Below, piece by piece: positions 1 through 12,294 of a stretch of 64,000 bases of DNA; within the stretch, counting starts at the first letter, position 1; the number at the start of each line of letters is the position of its first letter. The stretch is from Tolypeutes matacus. Taxonomy: Eukaryota; Chordata; Mammalia; Cingulata; Chlamyphoridae. The stretch spans positions 452,033 to 516,032 of the forward strand of contig JAKSZT010054011.1 of assembly GCA_026826555.1 (NCBI GenBank). The letters run 5' to 3'. Position numbers and translations under genes: made by a program. A model generated the notes under the pieces. The model searched no databases and was not told where the DNA came from. It saw only the letters and a list, made by a program, of their open reading frames with translations.

Positions 1-618
1 TTTTAAAAAATTGTGCTAAAGTGTGTATGTGTGCCTGTGTGTATCTGCGCATATGAACACATTTGTGGGTATGCTTTAAGGGGAATTATGACTTACTTTA
101 TTGGAAAAATAAAAAAAAGTTTATTCATTATTCAAAAAATATTTCTTGGGTGTTTCCTATATGTCAATTGCTATGTCAGCCATTGATGGTTTAGAACTGC
201 TTAAGACACAGTACTTGCTTCTACCTAGTGGAGAGAACTGACTTAAAAACTGAAAATTATAATAAACAGTGGCAAATGCAGTGATAGCACTGGTACAAGG
301 TATTATGGGAGCTCTGAGAAGGGAATCTTATCTAGCCTGTATGTTGTGTGTGGGGAGAAGAGGGGCTAGGGAAGGATTCCTGGAGGAGATGCTTTTGACC
401 ATTGAGGTGGTCTGAGGAGGCCATTCCAGGCAGAGGGAAGAGAATGAGCCAAAGGCATTGGAGCAAGAATCCTTGAGACCTGTGCTTTTGGAAAGAAAAG
501 CATGAGGTTTTGCAGGTGAGAGATGAGATGGAGTGTAGAGGTATGTGGTTTCCAGATCACCAAGGACCCAGAGTTCCATGCTGAGACCCTTGGCCTCTAT
601 CCTATAGGAGATGTATAT
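1..618. other. No gene; ancient L2-like repeat remnant
   Basis: No credible coding region is seen. About 130-500 resembles an old mammal-wide repeat (L2-like wording such as an aggregate ending 'cattccaggcagaggg' near 421-437). Similar wording recurs at about 7.56-7.9, 15.43-16.0 and 47.1-47.25 kb. The family name is uncertain. Short open frames on both strands here look like chance. Confidence 0.35.
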
Positions 619-630
619 TCCTTGACATTT

Positions 631-938
631 AAAAAAATTTCTTCATCTTCACTTTACTTTTATTTAAAGATTTAGATTACATAAATGTTGTATCAAAAAT
701 ATAGGGGCTTCCCATATATCTCACCCCTCCTCCTCCCACACTTTCCCCCATCAACAACATCCTTCATTAGTGTGGTACATTTGTTACAATTGATGAACAC
801 ATATTGAAGCATTGCTACTAACCACAGTCAGTAGTTTACATTATAGTTCACACTTTGCACTGCACAATTTTATAGGTTTTGACAAAATGTATAATGGCTT
901 GTATCTGTCTTGCAATGTCGTGCAGGACGATTCCAGTG
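631..938 (-). mobile_element. L1 3'-UTR fragment, 5' truncated
   Basis: The sequence reads as the reverse complement of an L1 3' UTR. It shares the 'gtggtacatttgtt' type wording with the other L1 tails in this window (1.8, 14.7, 53.9 kb). It is flanked by a perfect 12-bp direct repeat TCCTTGACATTT (619-630 and 939-950), the expected target-site duplication of a target-primed reverse transcription event. An A-rich end lies next to the left copy, which fits a minus-strand insertion. Confidence 0.8.
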
Positions 939-950
939 TCCTTGACATTT

Positions 951-1740
951 TTAAAGCCGCAGAGAAATGTGGATAAATCTGCTCAGAAGTATGATCATGC
1001 TGGTGACATTGTGGAATAGTCTTATCAGACCTCCCTGGTTCTGAGTAGATGCTGGGATGGCATCTGTGATCTAAATGGCTGATAACCACAGGCACCAGAG
1101 CACCAGCAGACAAGACCTGAGAAATTCAGAAGGCACAAACCTCGTTGCCTCACAGACTTCGTATCAGGAACACCTGCTTTAGGATGTCAGCCCTGGTTGC
1201 CATGCTTCCCACCACTACCATCAATGATTCAGTGTCTCATTAAGGGAAAGCATTTAATAACCCTTGGAAAGGTATCCCTAGTTGCTTTCCCTAATTCCAA
1301 TTGGTGCCTGATCCTCAGGCCATCAGATATACTGGTGCCCAGAATACACATGAACAAAGCTCCCCACTAAGGCACAGGGAAATGACTGTAAGTTTTTAAT
1401 TTCTTCCAACTATTTTTCTCGTTTTAAGACTCCACTATTGTATATGGATATAGTGAGGCTGAAAAATTAACTGAGAAATTTAGAATTTTTGCCAGACTGT
1501 ACTTGTGTTCGTTGGCTCCATTGGCTTTATGTTTGTACTAGAACATCTCTGTCAACACCAATGGCGGAAACACATATGTAGTGTCAATTCTCTGTATATT
1601 TTGCTTATCAGTAACGAACACACTTGTGAGTAAATATGTATTATGAAAGACCAATTCTTTGCTGCTGCTTTTTCGCTTGTGGAGGTGTTTTGTCATGTTG
1701 CTAAAGTACAATAGCTGAAGGATTCTACTTTGAGGAATGG
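951..1740. other. No gene or clear repeat seen
   Basis: Roughly 790 bases of unremarkable sequence. I see no extended open frame, tRNA, simple repeat or recognisable interspersed repeat here. Confidence 0.4.
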
Positions 1741-4165
1741 ATGTTATTAATTTATTTTTATTAGAGAAGTTGTGGGTTTATAGAAAAATCATGTATAAAA
1801 TACAGGGTTCCTATATACCACTGTGTCATTAACAATTTGCATTGGTGTGTTAAATTTGTTAGAAATGATAAAAGCACATTTTTATAATTGTACTATTAAC
1901 TATGCATCGTGGTTTAACTGAGGGTTCACTGTGTTGTATAGTTCCATGGATTTCTTTTTAAAAATTTTATTTAGTAACATATGTACAAACTAAAATTTCA
2001 CCATTTAGCACATTCAAATATATAATTCAGGGCTGTTAATTACGTGTACAATGTTGTGCTACCATTACCAGCATCCACTATCAAAACATTTCCATAGTCC
2101 CAAATAGAAAGTCTGTACATTTTAAGCCTCAACTCCATATTCCATACCCCCACCTCATCTCCTGGTAACATATATTCTAGATTCTGACACAATGAGTTTG
2201 CTTATACTATTATTTCATATCAGAGAGATCACAAGATATTTGTTCTTTTGTGTCTGGCCTATTTCACTCAATATGATGCCTTCAAGTTTCATCCATGTTT
2301 CACATGTATCAGAACTTCATTCCTTTATTAGGGCTAAATAATATTCCACTGTGTATATACGCCACATTTTGTTTATCCATTCATCAGATAATGGACTCTT
2401 GGGTTGTTTCCATCTTTCGGTAATTGTGAATAATGCTGCTGTGAACATCAGTATGCAAATATCAGTTTTGGATGCTGATTTCAATTCTTTTGGGTTTATA
2501 CATAGAAGTAGGATTGCTGCGTCATATGGTAATTCTATACTTAACTTTTTGAGGAAAGCCAAACTATCTTCCACAGTGGCTGAACCATTTTACATTCCCA
2601 CAACAATGAATGAGTGTTCTATTTCTCCGCATCCTCTCTGACACTTGTAATTTTCTGTTGTTTTTTTTTAATAGTAACCATTTTTGTGGGTGTAAAATGG
2701 TATCTCATTGTGGTATTGATTTGCATTTCTCTGATGGCTAATGATGTTGAGCATCATTTCATGTACTTTTTGACCATTTGTAGATCTTTGGAGAAATGTC
2801 TATTGAAGTCTCTTGCCCATATTTAATTGGGTTGTTTGCCTTAATGTTGTCAAATTGAAGCATTTCTTTGTATAATCTGGATACTAAACCTTTATCAGAT
2901 ATATGGTTTCCAAATATTTTCTCCCATTGTTTAGGTTATTGTTTTACTTTCATTATACAGCCCTTTGAGGCACAAAAGTTTTTAATTTTGAAGAGGTCCC
3001 ATTCATCTATTTTTTTCTTTTGTTTCTGTTTCTTCTTGCATCAGTATAGGTATTTTATGTGTTTCTAGGAATTTGTCTATTTTATTAAGGTTATCTAATT
3101 TTTGGTGTACAGTTCATAGTATCCTCTTATAGTCCTTTCTATTTAAGTGGAGTTGGTAGTAAAGTCCCCCTTTTCATTTCTTATTTTAGTTATTTGTGTC
3201 TTCCCTCTTTTTTCCTTTGTCCAGCTAAAGTTTTGACAATTTTATCGAACTTTTCAAAGAACTAACTTTTTGTTTTGTTGATTCTATTTTTTAACTTTCC
3301 TATTTTATTTATCTCCAGTCTAATCCTTACTCCCTTCTTCCCACTCACTTTGGGTTTAGTTTACCTTTCTTTTTCTACTGCTTCCAGTTTTGAGGTTAGG
3401 TCCCTGATTTGACATCTTTCTTCTTTGTTAATATAAGCATTTAGAGCTATAAATTTCCCCCTCGGCACTGCCTTTGTTGTAACCCACAAATTTTGGTAAG
3501 TTGTGTTTTCATTTTCATTCACTTCAAGATATTTCCTAATTTCCCTTGTGATTTCCTCATTAACCCATTGGTTGTTTAAGAGTACCTTGTTTAATTTCCA
3601 CAAATTTGTGAATTTTCTATTTTACCCTCTGTTATTAATTTCTAGATTCATTCCATTGTGGTAAGAGAAGATACATTGTATAGGTTAAATATTTTTGAAT
3701 ATATTGAGACTTTTTTTTGTGACCTAACATAGGGTATATCCTGGAGAATGAACCATATGCACTTATGGAGAATGTGTGCTGTTGCTGAGTGAAGTGTTTT
3801 ACATATGTCTTTTAGGTCCAGTTGGTTTAGAGTATCCTTTATGTGTCTTGTGTTTTCTTATTGATCTTCTGTATAGATGTTCTATCCTTTATTGAAAGTG
3901 GTTTATTGAAGTCTCCTACTATTAATGTCGACCAATCTATTTCTACCTTCCAATATGTCAGTATTTGCTTCATATGTTTTGGTATGCAGCTACTAGATGC
4001 ATATATAGTCATAATTGTCATGTCTTCTTATTGAATTAACCCCTTTATCAGTTAATGGCCATCTTTGTCCCTCATACCAGGATCTGACATAAAGTCTATT
4101 TTATCTGATGTTAGTATAGCTACCCCATCTCTCAGAAATTAGGACTTTTTTGCTTTTCCAACCAT
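1741..4165 (-). mobile_element. L1, 5' truncated, with an internal ORF2 deletion
   Basis: From left to right this is an inverted L1: 3' UTR (1741-2300), the ORF2 C-terminal region (frame 2317-2574), then, after a jump at about 3036, the ORF2 endonuclease and linker region (3361-3603 and 3839-4021, the latter containing the endonuclease GDFN motif). Against the complete minus-strand L1 at 24.4-32.2 kb, the sequence passes directly from the region matching about 25,395 to that matching about 28,700, so the reverse transcriptase core is deleted. The element stops near 4165 inside the N-terminal endonuclease. All frames carry stops, so it is an inactive fossil. Confidence 0.8.
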
Positions 4166-5767
4166 AATCTCCACCCTAGATATAATGGTTCCATTATGTT
4201 TCCTTGACTCATGTCAGGGCTAATAAAAGATAAAAAATAAAAACAACAACCATTAAGTAGGATGTTAGCCATGGGTTTTTCATATGCCTTTTATCATGTT
4301 GAGGATGTTTCCTGCTTTTCCTAGTTTCCTAAGTCTATTTACCAAGAAGAAGTGCTGGATTTTGTCAAATGCTCTTCCTGTATCAATTGAGATGATCATC
4401 TTTTTTTTTTTTTTTAAATTTCATTATGTTAATGTATATATTACATTAATCAATTTTCTTATGTTGAACCATGGTCACATACCAAGGATAAATCCCACAT
4501 GACCGTGGTATATAATTCTTTTAATTTCCTGTAGGATTTGTTTTGCTAGCTTTGTATTGAGGATATTTGTATCTATATTCATAAGAGATATTGGTCTGTA
4601 ATTTTCTTTTCTTATGGTATGCTTATCTGGCTTTGGTATTAGGGTGATGTTGACCTCATAGAATGAGTAGGGGTTGTTCCATCTTCTTCATTTTTTTGGA
4701 AGAGTTTGAGCAGGATTGGTGTTAATTCTTCTTGAAATGTTTCATAAAATTTCCCTGAGAAGTCATTTGGTCCTGGGCATTTCTTTTTTGGGAGGTTTTT
4801 GATTACTGATTTAATCTCTTTGATAGTTATATTGGTTTGTTGAAATCTTCCATTTCTTCTTGAATCAGTGCAGGTAATTTGTGTGTTTCTCAGAATTTGT
4901 CCATCCTACTTAATGGAAAAAGACTGAAAGTTTTCCCTGTAAGATCAGGAACAAGACAAGGATGCCTACTGTCACCACTGTTATTCAACATTGTCCTAGA
5001 AGTTCTTGCCAAAGCAATTAGGCAAGAGGGAGAAATAAAAGGCATAGAAATTGGAAAGGAAGAAGCAAAACTTTCCTGATTTGTAGATGACATGATCTTA
5101 CATACAGAAAATCCTGAAAAATCTACAACAAAGCTCCTAGATCTCATAAATGATTTCAGCAAAGTGGCAGGGTACAAGATCAACACACAATAATCAAAAG
5201 TGTTTTAATATACAAACAACAAACAAATGGAAAAATAAATAAATAAAAAATCCATTTATAGTGCAACTAAAAGAATCAAAATCTAAGAATAAATCTAACC
5301 AACGATTCAAAGGACCAAGACACAGAAGACTACAAAACATTGCTAAAAGAAATAACAGAAGACTTAAATAAATGAAGGACATTCTGTGTTCATGGACTAA
5401 AAGACTAAATATTGTTAAGATGTCAATTCTACCCAAGTAATATAAAGATTCAACACAATCCCAATCAAACTCCCAACAACTTTATTTGCAGAAATGGAAG
5501 AACCAACCATCAAATTTATATGGAAGGGTAAAGGGCCCTGAATAGCCAAATTTATTTTGAAAAAGAAGAATGAAGTTGGAGGACTCATAATTTTCAATCT
5601 TAAAACTTCTTACAAAGTTACAGTGATTGATACAGCATATACTGGTGCAAGAACAGACCTATAGACCAATGTAATCTAAATGAAAGCTCAGAAATCAACC
5701 CTCACATTTATGGCCAAATGATTTGTGACAAAGACAAAGCCTAGTCAATCAAAACTATCTTGAAAAA

Positions 5768-5803
5768 ACTATTCTTTCAAGAGACTAAACTTGAAAGAAT
5801 AGT
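5768..5803. repeat. Perfect 14-bp inverted repeat inside L1
   Basis: The arms 5768-5781 (ACTATTCTTTCAAG) and 5790-5803 are exact reverse complements around an 8-base loop. A further AGAGACT/AGTCTCT pair extends the symmetry. The right arm matches the expected L1 wording better than the left arm, so the left arm looks like an inverted copy made after insertion. Confidence 0.8.
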
Positions 5804-6047
5804 CTCTTCAGCAAATGGTGCTGAGGACTGCATCTCCTTTTCCAAAAGAATGAAGCCAGATCCCTACCTCATACCATATACAAAAATTTACTCAAAATGG
5901 ATCAAAGACCTAATTATAAGATCCAGAACTATAAAACTCCTAGAATAAAATGTAGGGAAGCATTTTCAGGACCTTGTAGAAGGCAACAGCTTCTTAGACT
6001 TTATACTCAAAGCACAAGCAACAAAAGAAAGAGTAGATAAATGGGAC

Positions 6048-6531
6048 TGTATTAGTCAGCTAAAGGTGTGCTGATACAAAGTACCAGCAATCTGTTGGTT
6101 TTTATAAAGGGTATTTATTTACAGTAAAACTTACAGTTACAAGGCCCTAAAGAGTCCAACTCAAGGTTGCTTTCTCACCAAAGTCAGTTGCCATGTGTTG
6201 AAGCAAGATCGTGGGTGAGCTGTGCCTGTTCTCTGGTTCCTCTCTCTTTCTGGTTCAAATTCTCTCCTCTGTCATGTCTATAGAGCTCTTTTTCTTCATG
6301 TGTGTCTTCTTGAGTGTGTGTCCACTTATATCAGCCCACCAAGGGGACAGGGTCTCAACCCTGAGTCATGCCCTACTGAACTTGGAACTTGGAATTATTT
6401 TAACAGGTAATTTAATCAAAGACATCTCAGGTGAACCTAATACAATAAAAGGGGCTCACACCCAGAGGAACAGACCAGACACAAACATAATCTCTTTTTT
6501 GGGGATTCATAAATAATCTCAAACTGCTACA
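6048..6531 (-). mobile_element. Solo LTR, MaLR/MLT1-like (family 1)
   Basis: The element begins TG and ends CA, is 484 bp long, and is flanked by a perfect 5-bp target-site duplication GGGAC (6043-6047 and 6532-6536). It interrupts the L1 at 4250-7460. Read on the minus strand it has an AAATAAATACCC polyadenylation region followed by the end wording GACTAATACA typical of MaLR LTRs. Sister copies lie at 11791, 35014 and 45846. No coding capacity is seen. Confidence 0.85.
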
Positions 6532-7460
6532 GGGACCTTTTCAAAATTAAAAACTTCTGTGCATCAGAGGACTATATAATGAAAGTAAATTGACAACCTG
6601 AACAATGGGAGAAAATATTTGGAAGCCATTTTTCTGATAAAAGTTTAGTATCCAGATAATAAAAGAGAAACGTTTCAATTTAACAACATAAAGACAACAA
6701 CCCAATTAAAAATGAGTAAGACTTCACTAGACATTTCTCCAAAGAAGTTATACAAATGGCCAAAAGGCACATGAAAAGATGCTCAACATCATTAGCCATT
6801 TGAGAAATGCAAATCAATACCACAATGAGATACCATTTCACATCCACTAGAGTGGCTACTATTCAAAAAACAGAAAATTACAAGTGTTGGGCAGGATGTG
6901 AAGAAACAGGGACACTCATTCATTGCTGCTGGAAAAGTAAAGTGGTGCTGTCACTGTGGAAGGGAGTTTGGTGATTCCTCAGAAAGTTTAGTATAGAATT
7001 ACCATATGACCCATCAGTCCTATGTATTGGTATATAAAGAATTGAAAGCAGGGATTCAAGCAGATATTTGCTTGCTAATGTTCACAGCAGCATTATTCAC
7101 AATTGCCAGAAAATGGAAGCAACCCAAGTTTCCTTCAACTGATAAATGGATAAACAAAATGTGGTATATACATACAATGGAATGTTATTCAGCAATAAAA
7201 TTCTGATACATGTGACAATATGGATGAACCTAGAAGGCATTACATTAAATGAAATAAGCCAAACAGAAAAAAGACAAATATTGTGTGATTTTACTGATGA
7301 AATGATTAGAGTAAGCAAGTCTATAGAGTCAGAAAGTAGAATACAGCTTACCAGGGGCCAGGTTTGGGGGTAGGGAATGGAGAGTTAATGCTTAATTGAT
7401 ACAGAGTTGATGGAAGTGGATGGTGGTGATGGTAGTAAAAATTAAAAATAAAAACAAAAG

Positions 7461-8849
7461 CTGATAAAACTACAAAAAGTTTGGCAAGTCACAAACACAA
7501 ATGGTCTCACTTTCAGGTGACCTAACATCAAATGCTTGCTAATTTGCCGTTTGGCATATGAGACATAGTAGGTAATAGGGAGTACAAATAAAGCAAGAAG
7601 ACAAGGTCCCTTGTCCTCAATTAGTTTACAGTCTCTTTAAAGAGGAAAGATACAAAAGTCAAACATGAACTCTAAAACATGATAAATGTATTTGTTATTG
7701 TTCAGTCATGATGGAACAAAGTAGTGAATTACCATTATCATCAGAGAGTAGGGCACTAAAGAATAAGGTGAAAAACTGGAACTGTTTCTAAGAGGTTTTG
7801 TGATCTGCTTTGGCTGGAGTTATGCCTGCAGTTGTCAGGGAAGGCTTTCTGGAAAAGATAGCACTTAAAGTGGATCTTAAAAGATGAACTTGAAAGTTTA
7901 TGTGCAGAGGATAGAATTTTTCCCTTGTACTAGTCACAGTTCACTTAACATCCTCCCATATAAGCTTTATGATGTGAGGCTTCTGCCTCTCCCTAATAAG
8001 AAAGGCCACTGGGGAGATTCAAAAGAGACTGACTTCTTCTGGATGTGAGAAGGCAGTTTACAAATGTTGAATACTACAAGGGATGTTGGGAACATTTAGC
8101 ATAAATATATGTTCTCCAAGCATAAATACTATGAAAGGAAACTGGGATCTTTTGGGGGCCATTCCTGGACTTTGAAGCTGATGTTAAATAATGATTTCCT
8201 TACAAACCTGAGAATCAGGGTTGCTGTAACTATTTCTTACAAGAATGACAAACAATAAGTGTGCTTTGCAGTTGACCATTTATTTAGCACTGGGCTGCCT
8301 TCCTGTTATTCCAAACTGTCCTAAGGAGAAACATCAAAATAGAAAACCTGGGCTCATGTAGAAATCATCTGAAAGTTAATAGCAATCCTTCAGACTTTTA
8401 ATTATTCCCTCAAAGATCCTTCATGACCCAAATCAAATTTTTTATTATCCCTGGATATTCTCAAATTTTACCACACTCTTCTGAAATCGAAGCCCAGGTT
8501 GTGCTGAGAGTTTGCTCCTTAAAGATTTCTTCTTGGCTGTTCTCGAGTGGCACCCCGAAGTTATCTGAGCTGATGCTAGGGATGCGGTGTTGGTGGTTGG
8601 GCAAAAGCAAAGGAGAGCTTCCTATCGCCAAGCAATGGCCACAGCACCTCAGGCTTGCTCCTCCCATCTCGTGGGAGAACTCCTATCCTGTTGGATGTGG
8701 GACGTCTTGGAAAGTGGCCTTTAGAGGATGTCAGAGATGAGTTCTAAAATGAGGGCTTCCTTCTTCTGTTTCAGAAAGTTGACTTGCAAATAAGTCTGAG
8801 AGAAGCACCAGAGACACAATCCCACAGAAAGAGCCACCCTAGACTTGAT
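7461..8849. other. No gene; old repeat remnant at 7560-7900
   Basis: No convincing gene. 7560-7900 has the same worn mammal-wide repeat wording seen near 130-500. The longest open frame (8423-8740, 105 codons) has no recognised domain and no supporting context. Confidence 0.35.
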
Positions 8850-8995
8850 ACCAACCTGAAGTAGATCTGGAAACCAGCTCTCTCAGTGACGAGCTATATA
8901 TCTTTGGGTAAATGGCTTTACCTCTGAGTCTTGGTCCCTTTAGATGTAAAGCGGGATTAATAATATCCACCTTATCCAGTTAAATGAGATTAGAA
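8850..8995 (+). repeat. MIR SINE fragment
   Basis: MIR-like core and tail: a 'ttgggtaaatggctttacctctgagtc' type stretch followed by a 'taaagcgggattaataat' type stretch. Diverged, as expected for this age class. Confidence 0.6.
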
Positions 8996-9009
8996 TGATA
9001 ATCAAAACC

Positions 9010-9240
9010 GTTAATATTTATTGAGATTTCTTTGCACCAGCTATTGCCCTAAGGGCTTTAAATGGATTAGCTCCCCTAATCCTATTATGCAGATAGGTGC
9101 CATTGTTGTAACCATTTTATAGATAAGGAAAATCAGACTCAGATGAGGTGAGCAACTTGCTCAAGTTCACCAGCTTGTGAGAGGCAGAGCCAGCTCTCAA
9201 ATCCAGGCAGTCTAACCCCAGAGGCTGTGCCTCTAACTAC
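9010..9240 (-). repeat. MIR SINE, nearly full length
   Basis: On the reverse strand this follows the MIR order: tRNA-related head at the right (9200-9240), conserved core (9120-9180), and tail with 'atttattgag' at about 9016. Divergence is moderate. Confidence 0.75.
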
Positions 9241-10169
9241 TACCCAATTCTCCTCAGTGCCTGGCACAGAGTAGGTACCCCATGAGTGGCAGCAAAGGGC
9301 AGTATTTGTTAATAAAGACTCTGGAGGGACTGGTTGGCCATGAACATGAGTAAGATGTTGTATGGGCTTTGGTGTTAGGGTATGAGGTGGACAAAAGGAT
9401 GCCACCCACCCATTCCTCCCTCTAGCCAGGTCCCTTTTTGCCATGGTGGCTTGTATCCAGTCAGAGTCAAAAGCTCCATTCTAAAGACTCTGGATGACAT
9501 TATTGCTTTGTTTGGCTGAGATAAATGCAGAGGTTTTCTACAGAGGAACCCATCAAAAAAGAGCTGACATCCGAGGAATTAATTGGAATTTCCTTAACAT
9601 TCTCCTGGCATTGGCCTGAACACTGTTCATCCCCAGTAGATATTCATTAATAGGGTGAGTAGGGAGACAGAAGCAGCCTCTGATAGCTAATTTATTAACC
9701 TCCAGGACGAGGAGGTAGGAGTGGGTTGAAGTGCTTGGATTCACTTTGAAGGATTTGGGGCAGAAAGCCCAGCAGTGGATGATACCATGACCCTGTTCTA
9801 ACTAGAGAGATTAATGACTTCTTTCTCAGCAAGGGTTGGGATGGGATGGCAGTCTTCTGAGACCCATAATTTCCATTACATTTTTCTTCTTTTCACCTCT
9901 GGATTGTCCCCCATTTCCTTGTACAAATCCTCTCCCATAAAAAATCTCCCAAGTATGTGTTTTTTTATTTTATTTTATTTTTGTGTGTGTTTTGGGGATG
10001 CTGGTTTTCTAGTAGCCAGGAGCTATTTTTTTTTTTCCCAATAATTATTGTGACTTCTGCCACTTTACACCCTTTTATTTTCTCTTCCATAACTACTCTA
10101 CCACCTGTCGATATTTAACCCTTGTTCAACGTGAACTACAGCTGTTAGGATGCCTGGAGATGGATTGAT
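9241..10169. other. Unique sequence; no gene; possible conserved block at 9540-9760
   Basis: No gene is supported. 9560-9730 has balanced composition, homeodomain-type AATTAATT and ATTCATTAAT words and no repeat similarity, so it could be a conserved noncoding element, but this is only a visual impression. 9958-10040 is T-rich and may include a retroposon tail. Confidence 0.3.
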
Positions 10170-10375
10170 GCTGGGCAAATGACCCTGGGCTCTGGGGCGG
10201 GATGATTTAGGTTGGAATCACTTTCTAACTGTGTAGTTACCAGCAAGCTACTTAACATCTTGGAGTATCAGTTTCTTCCTTTGCAAATGGGGCTAATCTT
10301 AAGTACTACACTTGACTGTTGTGAAGTTTAGATGTGATCCTGTGTGTTTCATCTAGACTATAGCAGGTGCTTCAT
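10170..10375 (+). repeat. MIR SINE fragment
   Basis: MIR order on the plus strand: 'tctaactgtgtagttacc', 'caagctacttaacatctt', 'gtttcttcctttgcaaatgg' and a degenerate tail. Well diverged. Confidence 0.65.
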
Positions 10376-10889
10376 GTCTGCTTGTTTCTTCTCCATTTTT
10401 CATCCTCAGAAAAGAGAAGGAGGGATCTCAAGCCCAGGTACTGTGGTAATCCTAACTGTAATCCAATACCAATATGCCAGTTAAGGAGTGGGCACCACCT
10501 AACACTTTCTAAACACATAGCCACCTTTTTTTTTCTCATTAGTCTAGGCCAGAAGGACTTGCTGGCTTCTGCTCTTGTTAGTGGGCTTCAAGCATTAAAG
10601 GTATCTTCTCATAGAACAGTCAGCAAAAGTCCTTGAAGCCAGCTCACCAGGCATGATTTCTAGAGATATGGACCACTGTTCTCTCCTCTCTGCCTCTTTA
10701 CCCACTTAACTTCACCCATACCCATCTCTGTAGTGTCCCTTCATGAAATCCAGATGACTTCTGGATGAATTCTCCTAATGGTCACTTTTGTATCCCTTTG
10801 TTCTATTCCCATGTGCCCCTATTCCCTGCTGAAAGTCAAAGCCTTGTTTTTAAGAGTGATGGGCTCTGAATTCAGACTATTGGGTTTAA
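10376..10889. other. No gene or clear repeat seen
   Basis: About 500 bases of ordinary sequence. The short frame at 10367-10636 is not recognisable. Confidence 0.35.
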
Positions 10890-11745
10890 TAAATGATTTA
10901 ACCTTGTATATTTTTTGGCTTTATATAAATGGAATTATACTATATTAATTCGTTTACTACTTTTATTGTTTAATGTTATATTTCTCAGGATTATACTGGT
11001 TGTGTTATATAGCTTTAATTAATTCCTATTTATTTCTGCATAGTATTCCTTTGTGTGAATGAACTACACAATATCTACTGTCTCTGTAGTTGATGGACAT
11101 TTAGTTTGTTTCCAGATTTATTCTTACTAAAAAATTATGCTGCCACAAATATGTATTGAACTCTGGTATACATTTGTAAGAGCTTCTTGGGGCAGGTACT
11201 TGAAGCAGAATTATTGGGTCATAAGTATGCCATCTTCACATTTCCTACATAAGTAGTGCCAAATAGTTTTTCAAACTGATTATAACAAAATCCACTCCTA
11301 CCATCAGTTATTCCAGTGCCCCTCATTTACGCTATCACTTGATATTGCTAGACGTTTTTTGTTTTGTCATGCTCGTGGGAATATCTTGGGATTTTGCATT
11401 TCTCCAATTTCTAATGAGATTGAACATCTTTTCATACATTTAATAGCCATTTGGATTTTGTCTTTGTAAAATGTCTCTTTAAGCCTTTTGCCCACTAAAA
11501 AAATGTTCTTTTGTTGTCTTTTTCTTATTTATTTGCAGGAAATCTTTATATGTTCTGCATACTAGATATTTTGTTGTTGAATTTGTTGCAGATAACTTCT
11601 TCACACTTGTGGCTTGTCTTTTTTTTTTTTTTTAATAGTCATATAACACTTTATTTTTATTTATTTATTTATTTTGATATTGTATCCACTTATTTATTTT
11701 GTGGCTTGTCTTTTCATTCTCTTTATGGTGTCCATTGATGAAGAG
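10890..11745 (-). mobile_element. Ancient L1 (L1M-age) ORF2 3' region
   Basis: Inverted L1 C-terminal ORF2 sequence, recognisable by the order of motifs shared with the other inverted L1s in the window: the 'tgttgatggacattta' type stretch at about 11,090, the 'tattgggtcataagtatg' type stretch at 11,213, and the 'aatgagattgaacatctttt' type stretch at about 11,413. It is heavily diverged and open nowhere. A small retroposon sits at 11623-11700. Confidence 0.7.
11623..11700 (-). mobile_element. Short 78-bp retroposon with TSD
   Basis: A T-run followed by an AT-rich stub lies between two copies of GTGGCTTGTCTTTT (11609-11622 and 11701-11714). The perfect 14-bp duplication marks an L1-mediated insertion of a very short, 5'-truncated template. 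The source sequence is not identifiable. Confidence 0.75.
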
Positions 11746-11790
11746 ATGTTCTTAATATAATCTAATTTGTAAGAAAGGAGGAAATGGAAG

Positions 11791-12289
11791 TGTATTAGTC
11801 AGCCAAAGGGGTGCTAATGTGAAATACCAAAACTGGGTTGGTCTTTATAAAGGGTATTTATTTGGGGTAGAAGTCCACAGATACCAGGCCAGAAAGCGTT
11901 AAGTTTCTTCTCACCAAAGCTCATTGCCACGTGTTAGAGCAAGACAGCTGCTGGCGTTTGCCAGGGTTCAGACTTCTGGGGTTCCTCTCTTCCCGGGGTT
12001 GTGTTTCTCTCCAGGCTTAGCTCCTGTTTCTTCCACAAGGTCAGCTGTAGGCGATCAGGCAAACATCTTGCTTCTCTTCTCCTGGGGCCTTCTTTCCAAC
12101 ATTAAAACTGCTTCTCAAAGACTGCTTCAACTCTGTTCTTTGCCTTGCCTTTTATATTCAATACCCCACCCACCAAGGGGTGGGGCTCAATGCCCTAATC
12201 CTAACCTAATCATGCCCAGATTAACAGATCAGTTTACAAGCATGATTCAATTATATTTTTGGAATTCATAATTACATCAAACTCCAACA
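11791..12289 (-). mobile_element. Solo LTR, MaLR/MLT1-like (family 1)
   Basis: A 499-bp element with TG...CA ends and a perfect 5-bp target-site duplication GGAAG (11786-11790 and 12290-12294). It is the same family and orientation as the LTR at 6048, with the 'tataaagggtatttattt' block near 11846 that reads as a polyadenylation region on the minus strand. The open frame at 11924-12271 is a shadow of the LTR. Confidence 0.85.
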
Positions 12290-12294
12290 GGAAG

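Larger units (their letters stand above)
4250..7460 (+). mobile_element. L1 with 5' inversion (twin-priming structure), split by an LTR
   Basis: The segment 4254-4905 is L1 reverse-transcriptase sequence on the minus strand. From about 4903 the same L1 continues on the plus strand through ORF2 (frames 4879-5079 and 7006-7206) to an A-rich 3' end near 7460. The outer end of the inverted part and the start of the sense part are adjacent positions of L1 and share the inverted 10-mer TAAGTAGGAT / ATCCTACTTA. This is the classic product of twin priming during L1 insertion. AT-rich direct repeats (AAAAATAAAAACAA at about 4232 and 7444) are a plausible but weak target-site duplication. An LTR occupies 6048-6531. 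Many stops make it non-coding. Confidence 0.85.

Noticed and set aside
8423..8740. 105-codon frame as a gene
   Set aside because: No recognisable motif and an overlapping frame on the other strand of similar quality. Likely chance.
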